Source: Paenibacillus monticola (lineage in GTDB: Bacteria; Bacillota; Bacilli; Paenibacillales; Paenibacillaceae). From it: a stretch of DNA of 64,000 nt. The stretch lies in NCBI RefSeq assembly GCF_009664975.1, contig NZ_WJXB01000004.1:186001-250000 (forward strand), in the 5' to 3' direction. The position numbers were made by a program, and so were the translations under genes. Below are positions 8,922 to 17,834 of the stretch, piece after piece. The first letter of the stretch is position 1. The number at the start of each line of letters is the position of its first letter. The notes beneath the pieces are model-generated. The model was given only the letters and a program-made list of their open reading frames with translations, did not search any database and had not been told where the DNA came from.

Positions 8922-10027
8922 AGGTTATTCTTATTGATGATGAGAAGGCGATGCATTTAATTATGAAGCGGATGCTTGCCAAGATTACGGATGTTGAAAT
9001 TGTGGGGAGTTTTCAAGAAGTAGCAACCGCTTTTTCCTACTTGGAGAATCATGAGGTAGATTTGATATTTGCTGATATCAGTATGCCAAGGGAAAATGGG
9101 TTGGAGTTTGCTGAACGTTTACGGGCAAGTGGCAGACACACCAAGCTGGTATTTATAACCTCACATAAGGAACATGCGTTATATGCCTTTGATGTGCAAG
9201 CCTTCGATTATATTTTGAAGCCTGTTGTGCAAGAGAGATTACATCAAACGGTCCAAAGAGTAATGGCCGCGAAGCAGGCACCCGCTTTGAATGAAGTTAA
9301 GTTTAACTGCTTAGGCGGGATTGATATTCAAAGCACACAGGGTGTGCGGGTCAAGTGGAAATCAAGTAAAAGTGCGGAGCTCTTTGGATATTTACTAATA
9401 AATAAAGGCAGACTTGTCTCCAGAGCGAGGCTGATTGAGGATATGTTTGGCAACATGCTGCCAAAGAATGCCGAAATGTATTTAAATACGACGGTCTATC
9501 AGCTGCGTAAGGTCTTGGAAACATTTGAACTGAAGGAGAGTCTGCACTCCGACAGCAATCATTATGCGCTCAGTCTTAAAGATATACATGTGGATCTGCT
9601 CAGCTTTGAAGAGGGCTGTAGACAGATGCCTGTAGTAGATGAGAGCAATATCGAACAGGCGATAGGGATCGAACAGCTCTACACGGGCGAATTATTTGGT
9701 GATCGAGCCTTCGCCTGGGCGTGGAACGAGGCCGAACGTATTGCCGCGCTGTATAATTCTTTTACCCAGCGATTATGTGTAGCCTTGTTAAACAGAGGGG
9801 AGACACATGCAGCGATTCGGCTGTTGCGTAAACTCATGGCACACAATGAGCTGGACGAAGAGCCCTTCTTGCTGCTTATGGAGGCTTTGGCGCTACAGGA
9901 GAATAAAGAGGAGTTAACCCAGCAATACGAGAAGTTTGTGGAAACCCTACATAAAGAAATTGGAATAACCCCCTCACCTGTAGCGGTCTCCTTGTATGTG
10001 CAACTGATATCAGGGCTGGATAAATAA
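8918..10027 (+). CDS. Response regulator with receiver and BTAD (SARP-like) domains
   Basis: A 369-residue protein. The receiver domain (about 1-120) keeps the acidic pair (IDDE), the phosphorylatable Asp53 in FADISMP and the Lys in YILKPV. About residues 140-225 look like a winged-helix OmpR/SARP DNA-binding domain (KSAELFGYLLINKGRLVSRARLIEDMF, YLNTTVYQLRKVLE). About 235-369 form a helical bacterial transcriptional activation domain (AIRLLRKLMAHNELDEEPFLLLM). This architecture is known from Firmicutes regulators paired with 7TM kinases. The start overlaps the kinase stop, so the two form a single two-component unit. Target genes unknown. Confidence 0.9.
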   Translation: MKVILIDDEKAMHLIMKRMLAKITDVEIVGSFQEVATAFSYLENHEVDLIFADISMPRENGLEFAERLRASGRHTKLVFITSHKEHALYAFDVQAFDYILKPVVQERLHQTVQRVMAAKQAPALNEVKFNCLGGIDIQSTQGVRVKWKSSKSAELFGYLLINKGRLVSRARLIEDMFGNMLPKNAEMYLNTTVYQLRKVLETFELKESLHSDSNHYALSLKDIHVDLLSFEEGCRQMPVVDESNIEQAIGIEQLYTGELFGDRAFAWAWNEAERIAALYNSFTQRLCVALLNRGETHAAIRLLRKLMAHNELDEEPFLLLMEALALQENKEELTQQYEKFVETLHKEIGITPSPVAVSLYVQLISGLDK

Positions 10028-10031
10028 TGAG

Positions 10032-10082
10032 GACTGGCCTTTCTGTCGATATATGACAATAAAGGCCAGTCTTCTATTTTTT
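10032..10082 (+). terminator. Terminator after 7TM kinase / response regulator pair
   Basis: GACTGGCCTTT (10032-10042) pairs perfectly with AAAGGCCAGTC (10061-10071), followed by a T-rich tract. Confidence 0.85.
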
Positions 10083-10238
10083 CTGGCATCTATTACAATA
10101 GTATGAATGCGAATGTCAATTTATAATGAAGGAAGTTATCACTTTTTTCTAGTACATAGTCTAACGATTGATGAATTGTTTCAGCAGATGGAGACCAAAG
10201 GAAATCAGATTTACTAGAACCTTAGGGGGGCTGTGTCA

Positions 10239-11327
10239 GTGGATACGAAAATATTAATCGTGGACGATTCCAAGTCAGATGTTACTTTAATCAAAATTAT
10301 GCTGCATGATTATCAGCTAATTTATGCGGCCAATGGATATGAAGCTATGCAAATGATTGATCATGATCCTTCTATTGAACTAATCGTACTGGATTTGAAC
10401 ATGCCTGTGATGAATGGTTTTGAAGTATTGAATGCTCTGAAACAACCCCAATATTCGAAGATTGTCACCATTATTCTGACCAATCACGATGAGATCGAGA
10501 ATGAAGTGAAGGGCTTAGCATTAGGCGCAATGGATTACATACGAAAACCTTTGAACATGGAAGCCTTAAGAAAACGGATTGAAATCCAGCTTGCCTTACG
10601 AAATTCAAGAGTCATGATGGAGGACTACAATCTTCGCTTACAGAATGAGGTAGAGATCCGAACCAAAGAGCTTGTCCTAAGCCGAGATATCTCGATCAAT
10701 GTATTGGTTGGATTATTGGAAGTGAGAAACTTAGAAAGCAGTAATCATACGATAAGAACTCAATATATGGTGAGGAAATTGTGTGATCACTTAAAGCTAA
10801 AGGCTGAATATTGCGATATTTTCACAGATGATTATATTCAAGAACTGTTCAGAACGACGCCGCTGCATGATATTGGGAAAGTGGGCATACCTGATCATAT
10901 TCTTTTGAAACCTGGAAAGTTAACTCCTGAGGAATTTGAAATTATGAAAAAACATGTGGACTACGGTGTGGATGCCCTGATGTATAATCTCAAAGGTAAT
11001 GACGCTCCCAGCTTTATCCGTACAGCTCTTGAAATTATTGGGACACACCATGAAAGATATGATGGTACGGGTTATCCGCATGGACTAAAAGGAGAAGAGA
11101 TTCCTCTATGTGGCCGATTGGTCGCTATTGTGGATGTCTACGATGCTTTGGTGCATCCAAGAGTGTATAAGGCAGCTTTTTCGCATGAAAGAGCATTAGA
11201 GATTATTAATCAGGAACGTGGCTGTCACTTCGATCCCAACATTGTTGATGCCTTTATGGAAATTCATAACGAAATGCTGAAAATTACTCAAGAATTCGAG
11301 CAAACCCCAGAAATTGAGGTAGAGTAG
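10239..11327 (+). CDS. Response regulator with HD-GYP domain (putative cyclic-di-GMP phosphodiesterase)
   Basis: A 362-residue protein. I chose GTG 10239, eight bases after AGGGGGG; a GTG at 10233 adds two residues but sits almost on the ribosome binding site. The receiver domain (about 1-118) has IVDDSKSD, the phosphoacceptor Asp52 in VLDLNMPVMNG, and IRKP. A short coiled linker leads to an HD-GYP domain (about 150-350) with the expected ligands: LHDIGKVGIPD, HVDYG, GTHHERYDGTGYP, and the Asp in AIVDVYDAL. HD-GYP enzymes hydrolyse cyclic-di-GMP to pGpG or GMP. The next gene, a hybrid kinase, starts two bases after this stop and likely phosphorylates this receiver. All catalytic residues appear intact. 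Confidence 0.92.
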   Translation: MDTKILIVDDSKSDVTLIKIMLHDYQLIYAANGYEAMQMIDHDPSIELIVLDLNMPVMNGFEVLNALKQPQYSKIVTIILTNHDEIENEVKGLALGAMDYIRKPLNMEALRKRIEIQLALRNSRVMMEDYNLRLQNEVEIRTKELVLSRDISINVLVGLLEVRNLESSNHTIRTQYMVRKLCDHLKLKAEYCDIFTDDYIQELFRTTPLHDIGKVGIPDHILLKPGKLTPEEFEIMKKHVDYGVDALMYNLKGNDAPSFIRTALEIIGTHHERYDGTGYPHGLKGEEIPLCGRLVAIVDVYDALVHPRVYKAAFSHERALEIINQERGCHFDPNIVDAFMEIHNEMLKITQEFEQTPEIEVE

Positions 11328-11328
11328 G

Positions 11329-14247
11329 GTGAAAATGACTAGAATCATACTACTTACTTGTTGTTTTCTATTCTTGTTTCCGGCACTGATCCTTCACGGT
11401 AGTGCAGCAAAGGTGGATTTATCGGCCGAAGAGAAACGATTTATTACAGAACATCCTATTATCCATTTAGGGGTGGACCCTCAGTTTGTTCCTTTCGAGT
11501 TTATTGATTCAGACGGGACTTATAAGGGGATTGCGCATGATTATATTGAATTAATTAATGCGAGAACAGGCCTGAACCTAGCCGTTGTACCTGGTTTGAC
11601 GTGGACACAGGCCTATGAGAAGGCTGTCGAACGAGAAATTGATGTACTGCCGAGTGTTTCCAAAACAGTGGATCGAGAAAACTACTTTTCATTCTCGATG
11701 CCCTACTATAGCTTTCAAAGAGTAATTATTACTAAGGATAATAACGATGCTATCCAGTCTTTCGAGGATTTAAATACGCAGATGATAGCCGTACAAGAAA
11801 ACAGCTCCCATGATACCTATTTAAAAAGTATTGGTCATACGGAGTTGAGTTTGTACTCTACGGTGGGAGAAGCTTTAGAGGCAGTATCTAATGGCACTGA
11901 ACAAGCCTTCATCGGAAACTTGGCTACAACCGCTTATTTGATCAGGGAGAACGGAATTACCGATCTGAAGGTAGTTAAAATGAATGATCCTGGGAATCAA
12001 TCCCTTTATTTTGCCGTAAGAAAGGATTGGCCAGAGCTAGTAAGTATTATCAATAAGGGGATTTCCAGTATTACATCCGAGGAAAAAATTCAAATCAATA
12101 ATCAGTGGATCGGAATTGAGAATAAGGTCGATTATAGCAATTTGATTCAGGTTCTGGTTGTTGCTATTATCTTTGTGCTGATCGTATTTGGTGTTTCTTG
12201 GTATTGGATTAGAAGGCTAAAAAAAGAGATTCGGGAGCGGAAACGGATTCAGGAGGATTTGGTTCTGGCGAAAGAAGAAGCCGAGATTGCTAACAATATT
12301 AAATCGAGTTTCTTGGCTCGCATGTCTCATGAAATCAGAACCCCTTTAAACGGGATTACGGGCATGACTTATCTAATGAAGAGAACGGATATTTCGGTCA
12401 CCCAGAAGTTGTATATGGACAAAATAAGCCATGCCTCTAAAAGTATGGAGGCTATAATCAATGATATTTTGGACTTTGCAAAGATCGAAGCGGATAGAAT
12501 TGAAATTGAACGCATTTCTTTTAATCTGGATACCGTTCTTCAGAAGGTGATAAATATTGTTTCCTTCAAGATTGAAGAGCAAGGGATCGACTTTTTTATC
12601 GATAAGGATCCAGAACTGCCGTCTATTTTCTTCGGCGACCCTAAGCGAATTGAACAAATTCTAATCAATCTAATTAACAATGCTGTGAAGTTCACTCCAA
12701 CAGGTCAGGTTTCGTTGATGATAAGACTGGTAGCTGAACACTCTGATTTATTTCATATCGAGTTTACCGTTAAAGATACGGGTATTGGAATAGCAGAGGA
12801 ACAGATAAAGTATTTATTTGAGCCCTTTAATCAAGCTGATATCTCTATTAATAGACGGTTTGGGGGTACAGGACTAGGTTTGTCCATTGTAAAGAGCCTG
12901 CTGGATCGGATGAAGGGTGAAATTAAAGTGTATAGTGCTCTTGATGAGGGTTCAACCTTTGTTATTCAGTTAGCATTCGAGGTGGATCGAGAACAGGAGT
13001 ATATAGAGAAACAAAAGAATAGCTCGCTCTTTATTCAGAAAATAAGAGTGGTCGTGTTAGAAAAAAATCAAACCTATACTCATCTTATGCGACAATATTT
13101 AAACTCATTTGGAATCATTTCAGAGTTCACCTTGTCCGAGAAAAAGGTATTTGAGCTACTTCAGAGCACAACGGATCATGGAGCCAAGCCCTATGATTTA
13201 ATCATAGTAGATTATGATACCCCAATGTTCAAAGGAATTGAATTTATACAGAAGATTAACCAGGACCCGACCATTCTCGTAAAGCCAAAGTTTATTTTAA
13301 TGTTTCCGCTGGCTAGAGAGGATTTGTTCGACAAATTAGCGGAATTTTCGATTGACCTTGGCATAACCAAACCGATCATTCCTTCTGTTCTGTATAATGG
13401 TATTTTAGAAATATTTAAGGATAAAATCATGGATGAACATGAATTTACGATTATTGAAGAACAAGCGCAAGTCCTGAAAGCAAAGCCCAATCAACATATT
13501 TTGGTTGTAGAAGACAACAAAACAAATCAATTTATTGCTCAATCGATCTTGGAACAAGCGGGGTTTAATGTATATTTAGCCGATGATGGCAAAGAAGGAT
13601 ACGACTTTTTTGTACAGCATGCCGATCAGATCGACTTAATCTTAATGGATTTACATATGCCAGTCCTGGATGGGTATGAGGCGACACGATTAATCCGAAG
13701 AGAGAACCAGACTCTTCCTATCATTGCCATGACAGCGGATGCGATAACAGGAGTGGAAGAGAGGTGTAGAATAGCGGGCATCACGGACTTTGTGAGTAAA
13801 CCCTTTGAACCGGATCTTTTAGTAGCTAGATTGAAGGAGATTCTAGGCTCTTTACCCAAAAATCCGGAAAAGGGTGGAGTGGGAACAGTGGACAAACCGA
13901 TATTGGATGTAGCCTATGGGATGATTCTGCTGGGTCATAGAGAGGAATTATATAAATCCGTATTACGTACCTTTATTAATGAGAATGAACATGTCTCCAC
14001 TCAACTACAGGAAAGCTTACAAGTTAAGGATTATATACAAGCTAAACAAATTGTTCATAAGATCATGGGCAGCTCTGGAAATATTGGTGCAAAAAAAATA
14101 TATGAAATAGCTTCCAGATTACAAAAAGCTATTGTGGACCAAAGTGAAAGCGAAATCCAGTTTATGCATCCTATATTTAATAGCGCTTTGAGCGAATTAT
14201 TACAAGAAATGGATAGGTATATTAAGGTGTCCATTGATCGTGAATAA
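11329..14247 (+). CDS. BvgS-like hybrid sensor histidine kinase (SBP3-TM-HisKA-HATPase-REC-REC-HPt)
   Basis: A 972-residue hybrid kinase. A signal peptide (to about residue 25) is followed by an extracytoplasmic solute-binding (SBP_bac_3) domain at about 30-265 (IIHLGVDPQFVPFEFID, GIAHDYIELI), then a membrane segment at about 270-292. Then come HisKA with MSHEIRTPLNG (His334), HATPase_c at about 440-555 (NLINNAVKFT, DTGIGI, GTGLGLSI), and two receivers. The first (about 573-690) has an Asp in IIVDYDTP but lacks the N-terminal acidic pair; the second (about 720-840) is intact (VVEDNKTN, LMDLHMP, SKPF). A histidine phosphotransfer domain follows (AKQIVHKIMGSS). Start is GTG 11329; ATG 11335 is possible. 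It is co-transcribed with the HD-GYP gene. The ligand is probably a small solute. Confidence 0.92.
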   Translation: MKMTRIILLTCCFLFLFPALILHGSAAKVDLSAEEKRFITEHPIIHLGVDPQFVPFEFIDSDGTYKGIAHDYIELINARTGLNLAVVPGLTWTQAYEKAVEREIDVLPSVSKTVDRENYFSFSMPYYSFQRVIITKDNNDAIQSFEDLNTQMIAVQENSSHDTYLKSIGHTELSLYSTVGEALEAVSNGTEQAFIGNLATTAYLIRENGITDLKVVKMNDPGNQSLYFAVRKDWPELVSIINKGISSITSEEKIQINNQWIGIENKVDYSNLIQVLVVAIIFVLIVFGVSWYWIRRLKKEIRERKRIQEDLVLAKEEAEIANNIKSSFLARMSHEIRTPLNGITGMTYLMKRTDISVTQKLYMDKISHASKSMEAIINDILDFAKIEADRIEIERISFNLDTVLQKVINIVSFKIEEQGIDFFIDKDPELPSIFFGDPKRIEQILINLINNAVKFTPTGQVSLMIRLVAEHSDLFHIEFTVKDTGIGIAEEQIKYLFEPFNQADISINRRFGGTGLGLSIVKSLLDRMKGEIKVYSALDEGSTFVIQLAFEVDREQEYIEKQKNSSLFIQKIRVVVLEKNQTYTHLMRQYLNSFGIISEFTLSEKKVFELLQSTTDHGAKPYDLIIVDYDTPMFKGIEFIQKINQDPTILVKPKFILMFPLAREDLFDKLAEFSIDLGITKPIIPSVLYNGILEIFKDKIMDEHEFTIIEEQAQVLKAKPNQHILVVEDNKTNQFIAQSILEQAGFNVYLADDGKEGYDFFVQHADQIDLILMDLHMPVLDGYEATRLIRRENQTLPIIAMTADAITGVEERCRIAGITDFVSKPFEPDLLVARLKEILGSLPKNPEKGGVGTVDKPILDVAYGMILLGHREELYKSVLRTFINENEHVSTQLQESLQVKDYIQAKQIVHKIMGSSGNIGAKKIYEIASRLQKAIVDQSESEIQFMHPIFNSALSELLQEMDRYIKVSIDRE

Positions 14248-14935
14248 TACCTACGAGGGCGTGATCCTGGCCCATTTTCTCAAAGACAAGTCGCAAACTA
14301 CGCCAGTCCATACCTTCATTCGCTGGATCAATGCCATCGATATGGTATTCAACGAAGTCGTAGCTATCCTTTGGGTATACTTCATTTAAGTTATTGATGG
14401 TCGTTCCTTGTCCAAGTCCCTCATTCAATGAGATCTTGGCATCCTTCATAAAGTCGGCATCGTAGACGAATTGTTTATAATATTGTGCAAAAGTCAGCTC
14501 GATTAATTCGCCCGTTCCGGCAAACGTCCGCCATACACGCTTTGTAGGATCCTTCATCAACCCTTCAAGCTCTTCCCGTGTAAACACGAGGTCGGCCTTC
14601 GTGTCAACGTAAGCATAGGGAGAGAAGCGGACTCCTTTCTGCGGATGTGCCCAAGCTGCGAGCGTCTTCATATTGCCATTACTAAGCGCCCTCATGACCG
14701 TAGCTGCTGCTTCCAGCGCTGTAGGGGGGGAACCTTCTTCTATAGGCTGTTCGGTCGATTCTGGTGTTTGGGTAACCCCAGTCGCTTCAGATGTCGCTAT
14801 TTCTTGTGTCTGGCTTGGGGTCTGACTTGGTGTTTGTTGCGGCTTTATTGCCGCATTGGGCCCTCCATTACAGGCCGTGAGCAGGAATATTACGGCGACC
14901 AGGACGATCCATCCCTTATTTCTTATAGTGTACAT
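14222..14935 (-). CDS. Predicted lipoprotein, unknown function
   Basis: A 237-residue protein from ATG 14935 with GGAG seven bases upstream; a GTG at 14941 is too close to that site. The signal WIVLVAVIFLLTACNGG has a lipobox ending in Cys22, followed by a Gln/Thr/Pro/Ser linker to about residue 70. The rest (ALSNGNMKTLAAWAHPQKGVRFSPYAYV onward, rich in charged residues) resembles uncharacterised lipoproteins of Bacillales; I do not recognise a function. Its 3' end overlaps the 3' end of the hybrid kinase gene on the other strand by 26 bases. It probably has its own promoter in the gap after the terminator at 15004-15039. Confidence 0.8.
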   Translation of the reverse strand: MYTIRNKGWIVLVAVIFLLTACNGGPNAAIKPQQTPSQTPSQTQEIATSEATGVTQTPESTEQPIEEGSPPTALEAAATVMRALSNGNMKTLAAWAHPQKGVRFSPYAYVDTKADLVFTREELEGLMKDPTKRVWRTFAGTGELIELTFAQYYKQFVYDADFMKDAKISLNEGLGQGTTINNLNEVYPKDSYDFVEYHIDGIDPANEGMDWRSLRLVFEKMGQDHALVGIIHDQWTP

Positions 14936-15003
14936 AGGCACGCTCCTTATCTTATACCTTCACCCTTTCAGACGCACCTTAAACACCATATGTTGCAAAA
15001 CCC

Positions 15004-15039
15004 AAAAGCCCGCCTCAGACTAACCTGAGAGCGGGCTTT
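15004..15039 (-). terminator. Terminator after guanylate-kinase-like gene
   Basis: AAAAGCCCGC and GCGGGCTTT form the outer stem and CTCAG/CTGAG the inner stem. It lies 40 bp beyond the stop of the reverse-strand kinase-like gene. Confidence 0.75.
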
Positions 15040-15081
15040 CATATCCTATGAGAATGAAATTCGGGCATGCGCTGCCCTCCT

Positions 15082-15699
15082 TCACAACTTGTCTTGTAGA
15101 AATTCTTTGATCTTCTCAATTGTAGCTGCCGGTTCAATATTTTGTAGCAGATACTCCGACTCTTTTTTATAGATCACTTGTTCCGTATAATTATGTAGAT
15201 ATTCTTCCATAATCTCGTCTGGAGCTTCTTCCCGCTCTAGTCGAAGCCGAATATCGTCTTTGGTGACGTACAGGAAGATCCGAATGGCCTCATTTCCATA
15301 ATGCTTCCGAAAGGCTTGCGCCCCTTCCCGGTTTACAACAACAATAGCGGGTTGAGACAGCTCCTCCTCCGCAATTCCATAGCTGCCCCGCTCCAGATAT
15401 ACAGTTTGGAAGAATACGTGCTTCTCTACCATGCTCTGAAATTGGTCCGAGGTGATGAAATGATAATGTACTCCATCTTGTTCGTGGGGCCGAATGGCAC
15501 GGGTTGTGTACGGAAGAATGTAGGGAATCCCTAGATCTGTACTTAGCCTTTTAGCCATCCCTTTGCGCCCTGAGCCGCTCGTTCCGGTAATCACGATCAC
15601 CTTGATTTTCGAAGCTTCGCCTTGTTCTGTTTCGAAGACTGCGTTATCCAGCTCTTGTTTCAGTGCTAATGTTTTGGATGATTTTAGCCAGTTCCACAT
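15082..15699 (-). CDS. Guanylate-kinase-like P-loop protein
   Basis: A 205-residue protein from ATG 15699. After about 30 helical residues the P-loop GTSGSGRKG appears, then LPYTTRAIRPHEQDGVHYHF, which matches the guanylate-kinase GMP-binding segment (TTR..R..E..G..Y.F), and a C-terminal helix. True Gmk phosphorylates GMP to GDP. The N-terminal extension, diverged lid (VTKDDIRLRLEREEAPDEIMEEYLH) and signalling-gene neighbourhood suggest a paralogue rather than the housekeeping enzyme, but that is inference. The leader contains a hairpin covering the ribosome binding site. Confidence 0.75.
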   Translation of the reverse strand: MWNWLKSSKTLALKQELDNAVFETEQGEASKIKVIVITGTSGSGRKGMAKRLSTDLGIPYILPYTTRAIRPHEQDGVHYHFITSDQFQSMVEKHVFFQTVYLERGSYGIAEEELSQPAIVVVNREGAQAFRKHYGNEAIRIFLYVTKDDIRLRLEREEAPDEIMEEYLHNYTEQVIYKKESEYLLQNIEPAATIEKIKEFLQDKL

Positions 15700-15704
15700 C
15701 GCTT

Positions 15705-15742
15705 CTCCCGTACGCTTGTCAGGACGATTCCTGCCGTACGGG
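15705..15742 (-). promoter_or_regulatory. Leader hairpin overlapping the ribosome binding site of the guanylate-kinase-like gene
   Basis: CCCGTACG (15707-15714) and CGTACGGG (15735-15742) are exact inverted repeats, with a nested pair CAGGA (15720-15724) / TCCTG (15729-15733). On the reverse-strand mRNA the 3' arm contains the GGG of the GGGAG ribosome binding site (about 15705-15709), so folding would hide it. Confidence 0.55.
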
Positions 15743-15854
15743 ACTCACCTCCTCTACAGGCTAGCTTCTTACTAATTCGACAGGAATCAACAAAATCCCT
15801 GCGCAACGATAGAAGAGAGGAGAACGATGGGCAGGTGGTCTATCCAAGGAGGTT

Positions 15855-17402
15855 TTAGGCCAGTTGGTAGGTTTCAGCATTCTCCCAGCTATTCAATAAC
15901 TGCTCCAAATCCTCGGCCACTAGCGGCTTGCTGAACAAATAGCCCTGAATTTTATCACAGCCCTGCTCCTGTAAATACTCCAGCTGTTCCTTAGTTTCCA
16001 CGCCCTCGGCAATCACAGTCATATTCATTCGCTTGCCAATCATAATAATCTGTTCCACTAGCGTTGCTTGATTGTCTTCTGCGGGAATCGAATCAATAAA
16101 GGACTTGTCTATTTTCAAAGTGGAGATCGGCAAATGGGTCAGGTAGCTAAGTGAAGAATAACCAGTACCGAAATCGTCCAACGCAATCTTGATGTTGTGA
16201 TCTCTGAGTTGATTCAATTTGCTACTGACATGACTATAGGATTCCACTAACACTGTTTCGGTAATTTCCAATTCAAGGTGTTGAGGCGCAAGGCCGGAGA
16301 ATTTCAGTGTATCCATGACCAGGGTATTGAAATCAGATTGCAGTAGCTGCAGCATCGAAATATTAACGGACATGGTTAAGTGCTCGAATCCCTGTTCATG
16401 AAGATGTTTCAGAAACTTGCAGGCTTCGATGAGAACCCAGGTCCCCAAAGGAATAATTAGATGGGAATCCTCAGCGACCTTAATGAATTTAAGTGGTGGG
16501 ATATACCCTAAATCCGGACAATTCCAGCGTAGAAGAGCTTCCAGACCCGTAACTTGGTTAGATACCAGATCTACCTGAGGCTGATAAAAGAGCTCGAACT
16601 CATCCTGTTCCATAGCTGCATATAAGCGATGTTCAATCTCCATCCTTTCAGAGAATAACTCATTCAAAGGATAATCAAATACAACAAAGTTATCTTTCCC
16701 TGCTTCTTTCGCTTTGTACATAGCAATATCTGCGCGTTTAACTAACTCCATAATCTCTCTTCCGTGATTCGGGTAAATACTGATTCCAATACTGATGCTA
16801 ATATGTAGTAGACTGGTGTCTATCTCAACGACCTCTTTAAATCCAGCAAGAATCTGGCCTGCAAACCTGTCTATATCTGTTCGATCCTGCAGGGGGTGCA
16901 TGAGAATAATAAATTCATCGCCTCCAAAGCGATAAAGAACACCCGCTTGTCCCAAGATGGAGAGCAGTCGCTCACTGGTCTTCACAATTAGACGGTCACC
17001 AAAGCTGTGCCCCATGGTATCGTTGATATATTTAAAGTTATCAATATCAATTAACATTAAGACAGCATGACGGCCTGAATCCATCAGGACTGCATCAACC
17101 TCAGTTGCATATAAGGCTCGCTTATTAGGTAGGTCTGTCAGTACATCATGAAAGGTCAAGTGATGTAGCTTGTCCTCCATTTTTTTAATGCGCTTAAGAG
17201 AGCTCAGAACAAGAGTGAAGATAAGGATGGCTGTAATGAGAACAAAGGACCACCCTTTGATCATACTAAGGTTAGTAATTACTTTAATATTAGCTGAATA
17301 AGCGTCTAAAGCTTTATCGCTAAGGAAGATCCATAAGCAGCCTGCAGATAAATAAACACCGGAAATTTTGAAGGCTCCCCAAAGTGATTTAGAGGAAAAC
17401 AT
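15855..17402 (-). CDS. Membrane GGDEF-EAL protein (cyclic-di-GMP synthase/phosphodiesterase)
   Basis: A 515-residue protein from ATG 17402 with GGAGGAA upstream. Two hydrophobic segments (about residues 12-30 and 48-66) anchor it, with a short outside loop. The GGDEF domain (about 80-245) keeps the active-site FGGDEF, so it can in principle make cyclic-di-GMP. The EAL domain (about 255-505) keeps the signature as EALLRW, the loop DDFGTGYSSL and ETKEQLEYL, and may hydrolyse it. It is the last gene of the chemosensory run, 15 bases after the single-domain receiver gene, which could control it. Which activity dominates cannot be told by eye. Confidence 0.92.
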   Translation of the reverse strand: MFSSKSLWGAFKISGVYLSAGCLWIFLSDKALDAYSANIKVITNLSMIKGWSFVLITAILIFTLVLSSLKRIKKMEDKLHHLTFHDVLTDLPNKRALYATEVDAVLMDSGRHAVLMLIDIDNFKYINDTMGHSFGDRLIVKTSERLLSILGQAGVLYRFGGDEFIILMHPLQDRTDIDRFAGQILAGFKEVVEIDTSLLHISISIGISIYPNHGREIMELVKRADIAMYKAKEAGKDNFVVFDYPLNELFSERMEIEHRLYAAMEQDEFELFYQPQVDLVSNQVTGLEALLRWNCPDLGYIPPLKFIKVAEDSHLIIPLGTWVLIEACKFLKHLHEQGFEHLTMSVNISMLQLLQSDFNTLVMDTLKFSGLAPQHLELEITETVLVESYSHVSSKLNQLRDHNIKIALDDFGTGYSSLSYLTHLPISTLKIDKSFIDSIPAEDNQATLVEQIIMIGKRMNMTVIAEGVETKEQLEYLQEQGCDKIQGYLFSKPLVAEDLEQLLNSWENAETYQLA

Positions 17403-17417
17403 GAGTATTCCTCCCTC

Positions 17418-17813
17418 TTATTTGAGTAACCCTAGCTCATGAAGAACAAGAATGAACTTATCTGTGTTAATGGGTTTGGCAGCGTAAGCTTCACATCCAT
17501 ATTCAAAGGATTGTTTAACATTATCTGCTTCTGCTAAGGCCGTGGTCATGATAACTTTGAGGCGATTCTCCGGACTAAATCCTTTTTGCGTCTCATAGTC
17601 ACGTATCACCTTAAGTACCTTCACACCATCTACCCGTGGCATCATAATATCCAGACATAATAGATCATAAGGGGCATTATCTTTCAGGGATAACAGATAC
17701 GCATCCAGCGCTTCTAAGCCATCCACAACCGTATCCACTTCCCCATAGGGGGCGAGGAACTTACTTAAAAATTTACGACTAACCAAATCATCTTCTGCAA
17801 TTAGAATCTTCAT
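17418..17813 (-). CDS. Single-domain response regulator (CheY-like)
   Basis: A 131-residue stand-alone receiver: acidic pair in IAEDDLVSRKF, phosphoacceptor Asp55 in LLCLDIMMPRVDG, Thr in VIMTTALAE and Lys in AAKPINTDKF. No output domain. It sits between the PAS-hybrid kinase and the GGDEF-EAL gene with gaps of 21 and 15 bases, so it is co-transcribed with both. It may be the CheY-equivalent of the chemosensory array or a shuttle between the hybrid kinase and the GGDEF-EAL protein. Confidence 0.9.
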   Translation of the reverse strand: MKILIAEDDLVSRKFLSKFLAPYGEVDTVVDGLEALDAYLLSLKDNAPYDLLCLDIMMPRVDGVKVLKVIRDYETQKGFSPENRLKVIMTTALAEADNVKQSFEYGCEAYAAKPINTDKFILVLHELGLLK

Positions 17814-17834
17814 CTATCCATCATTCCTTCTTGT

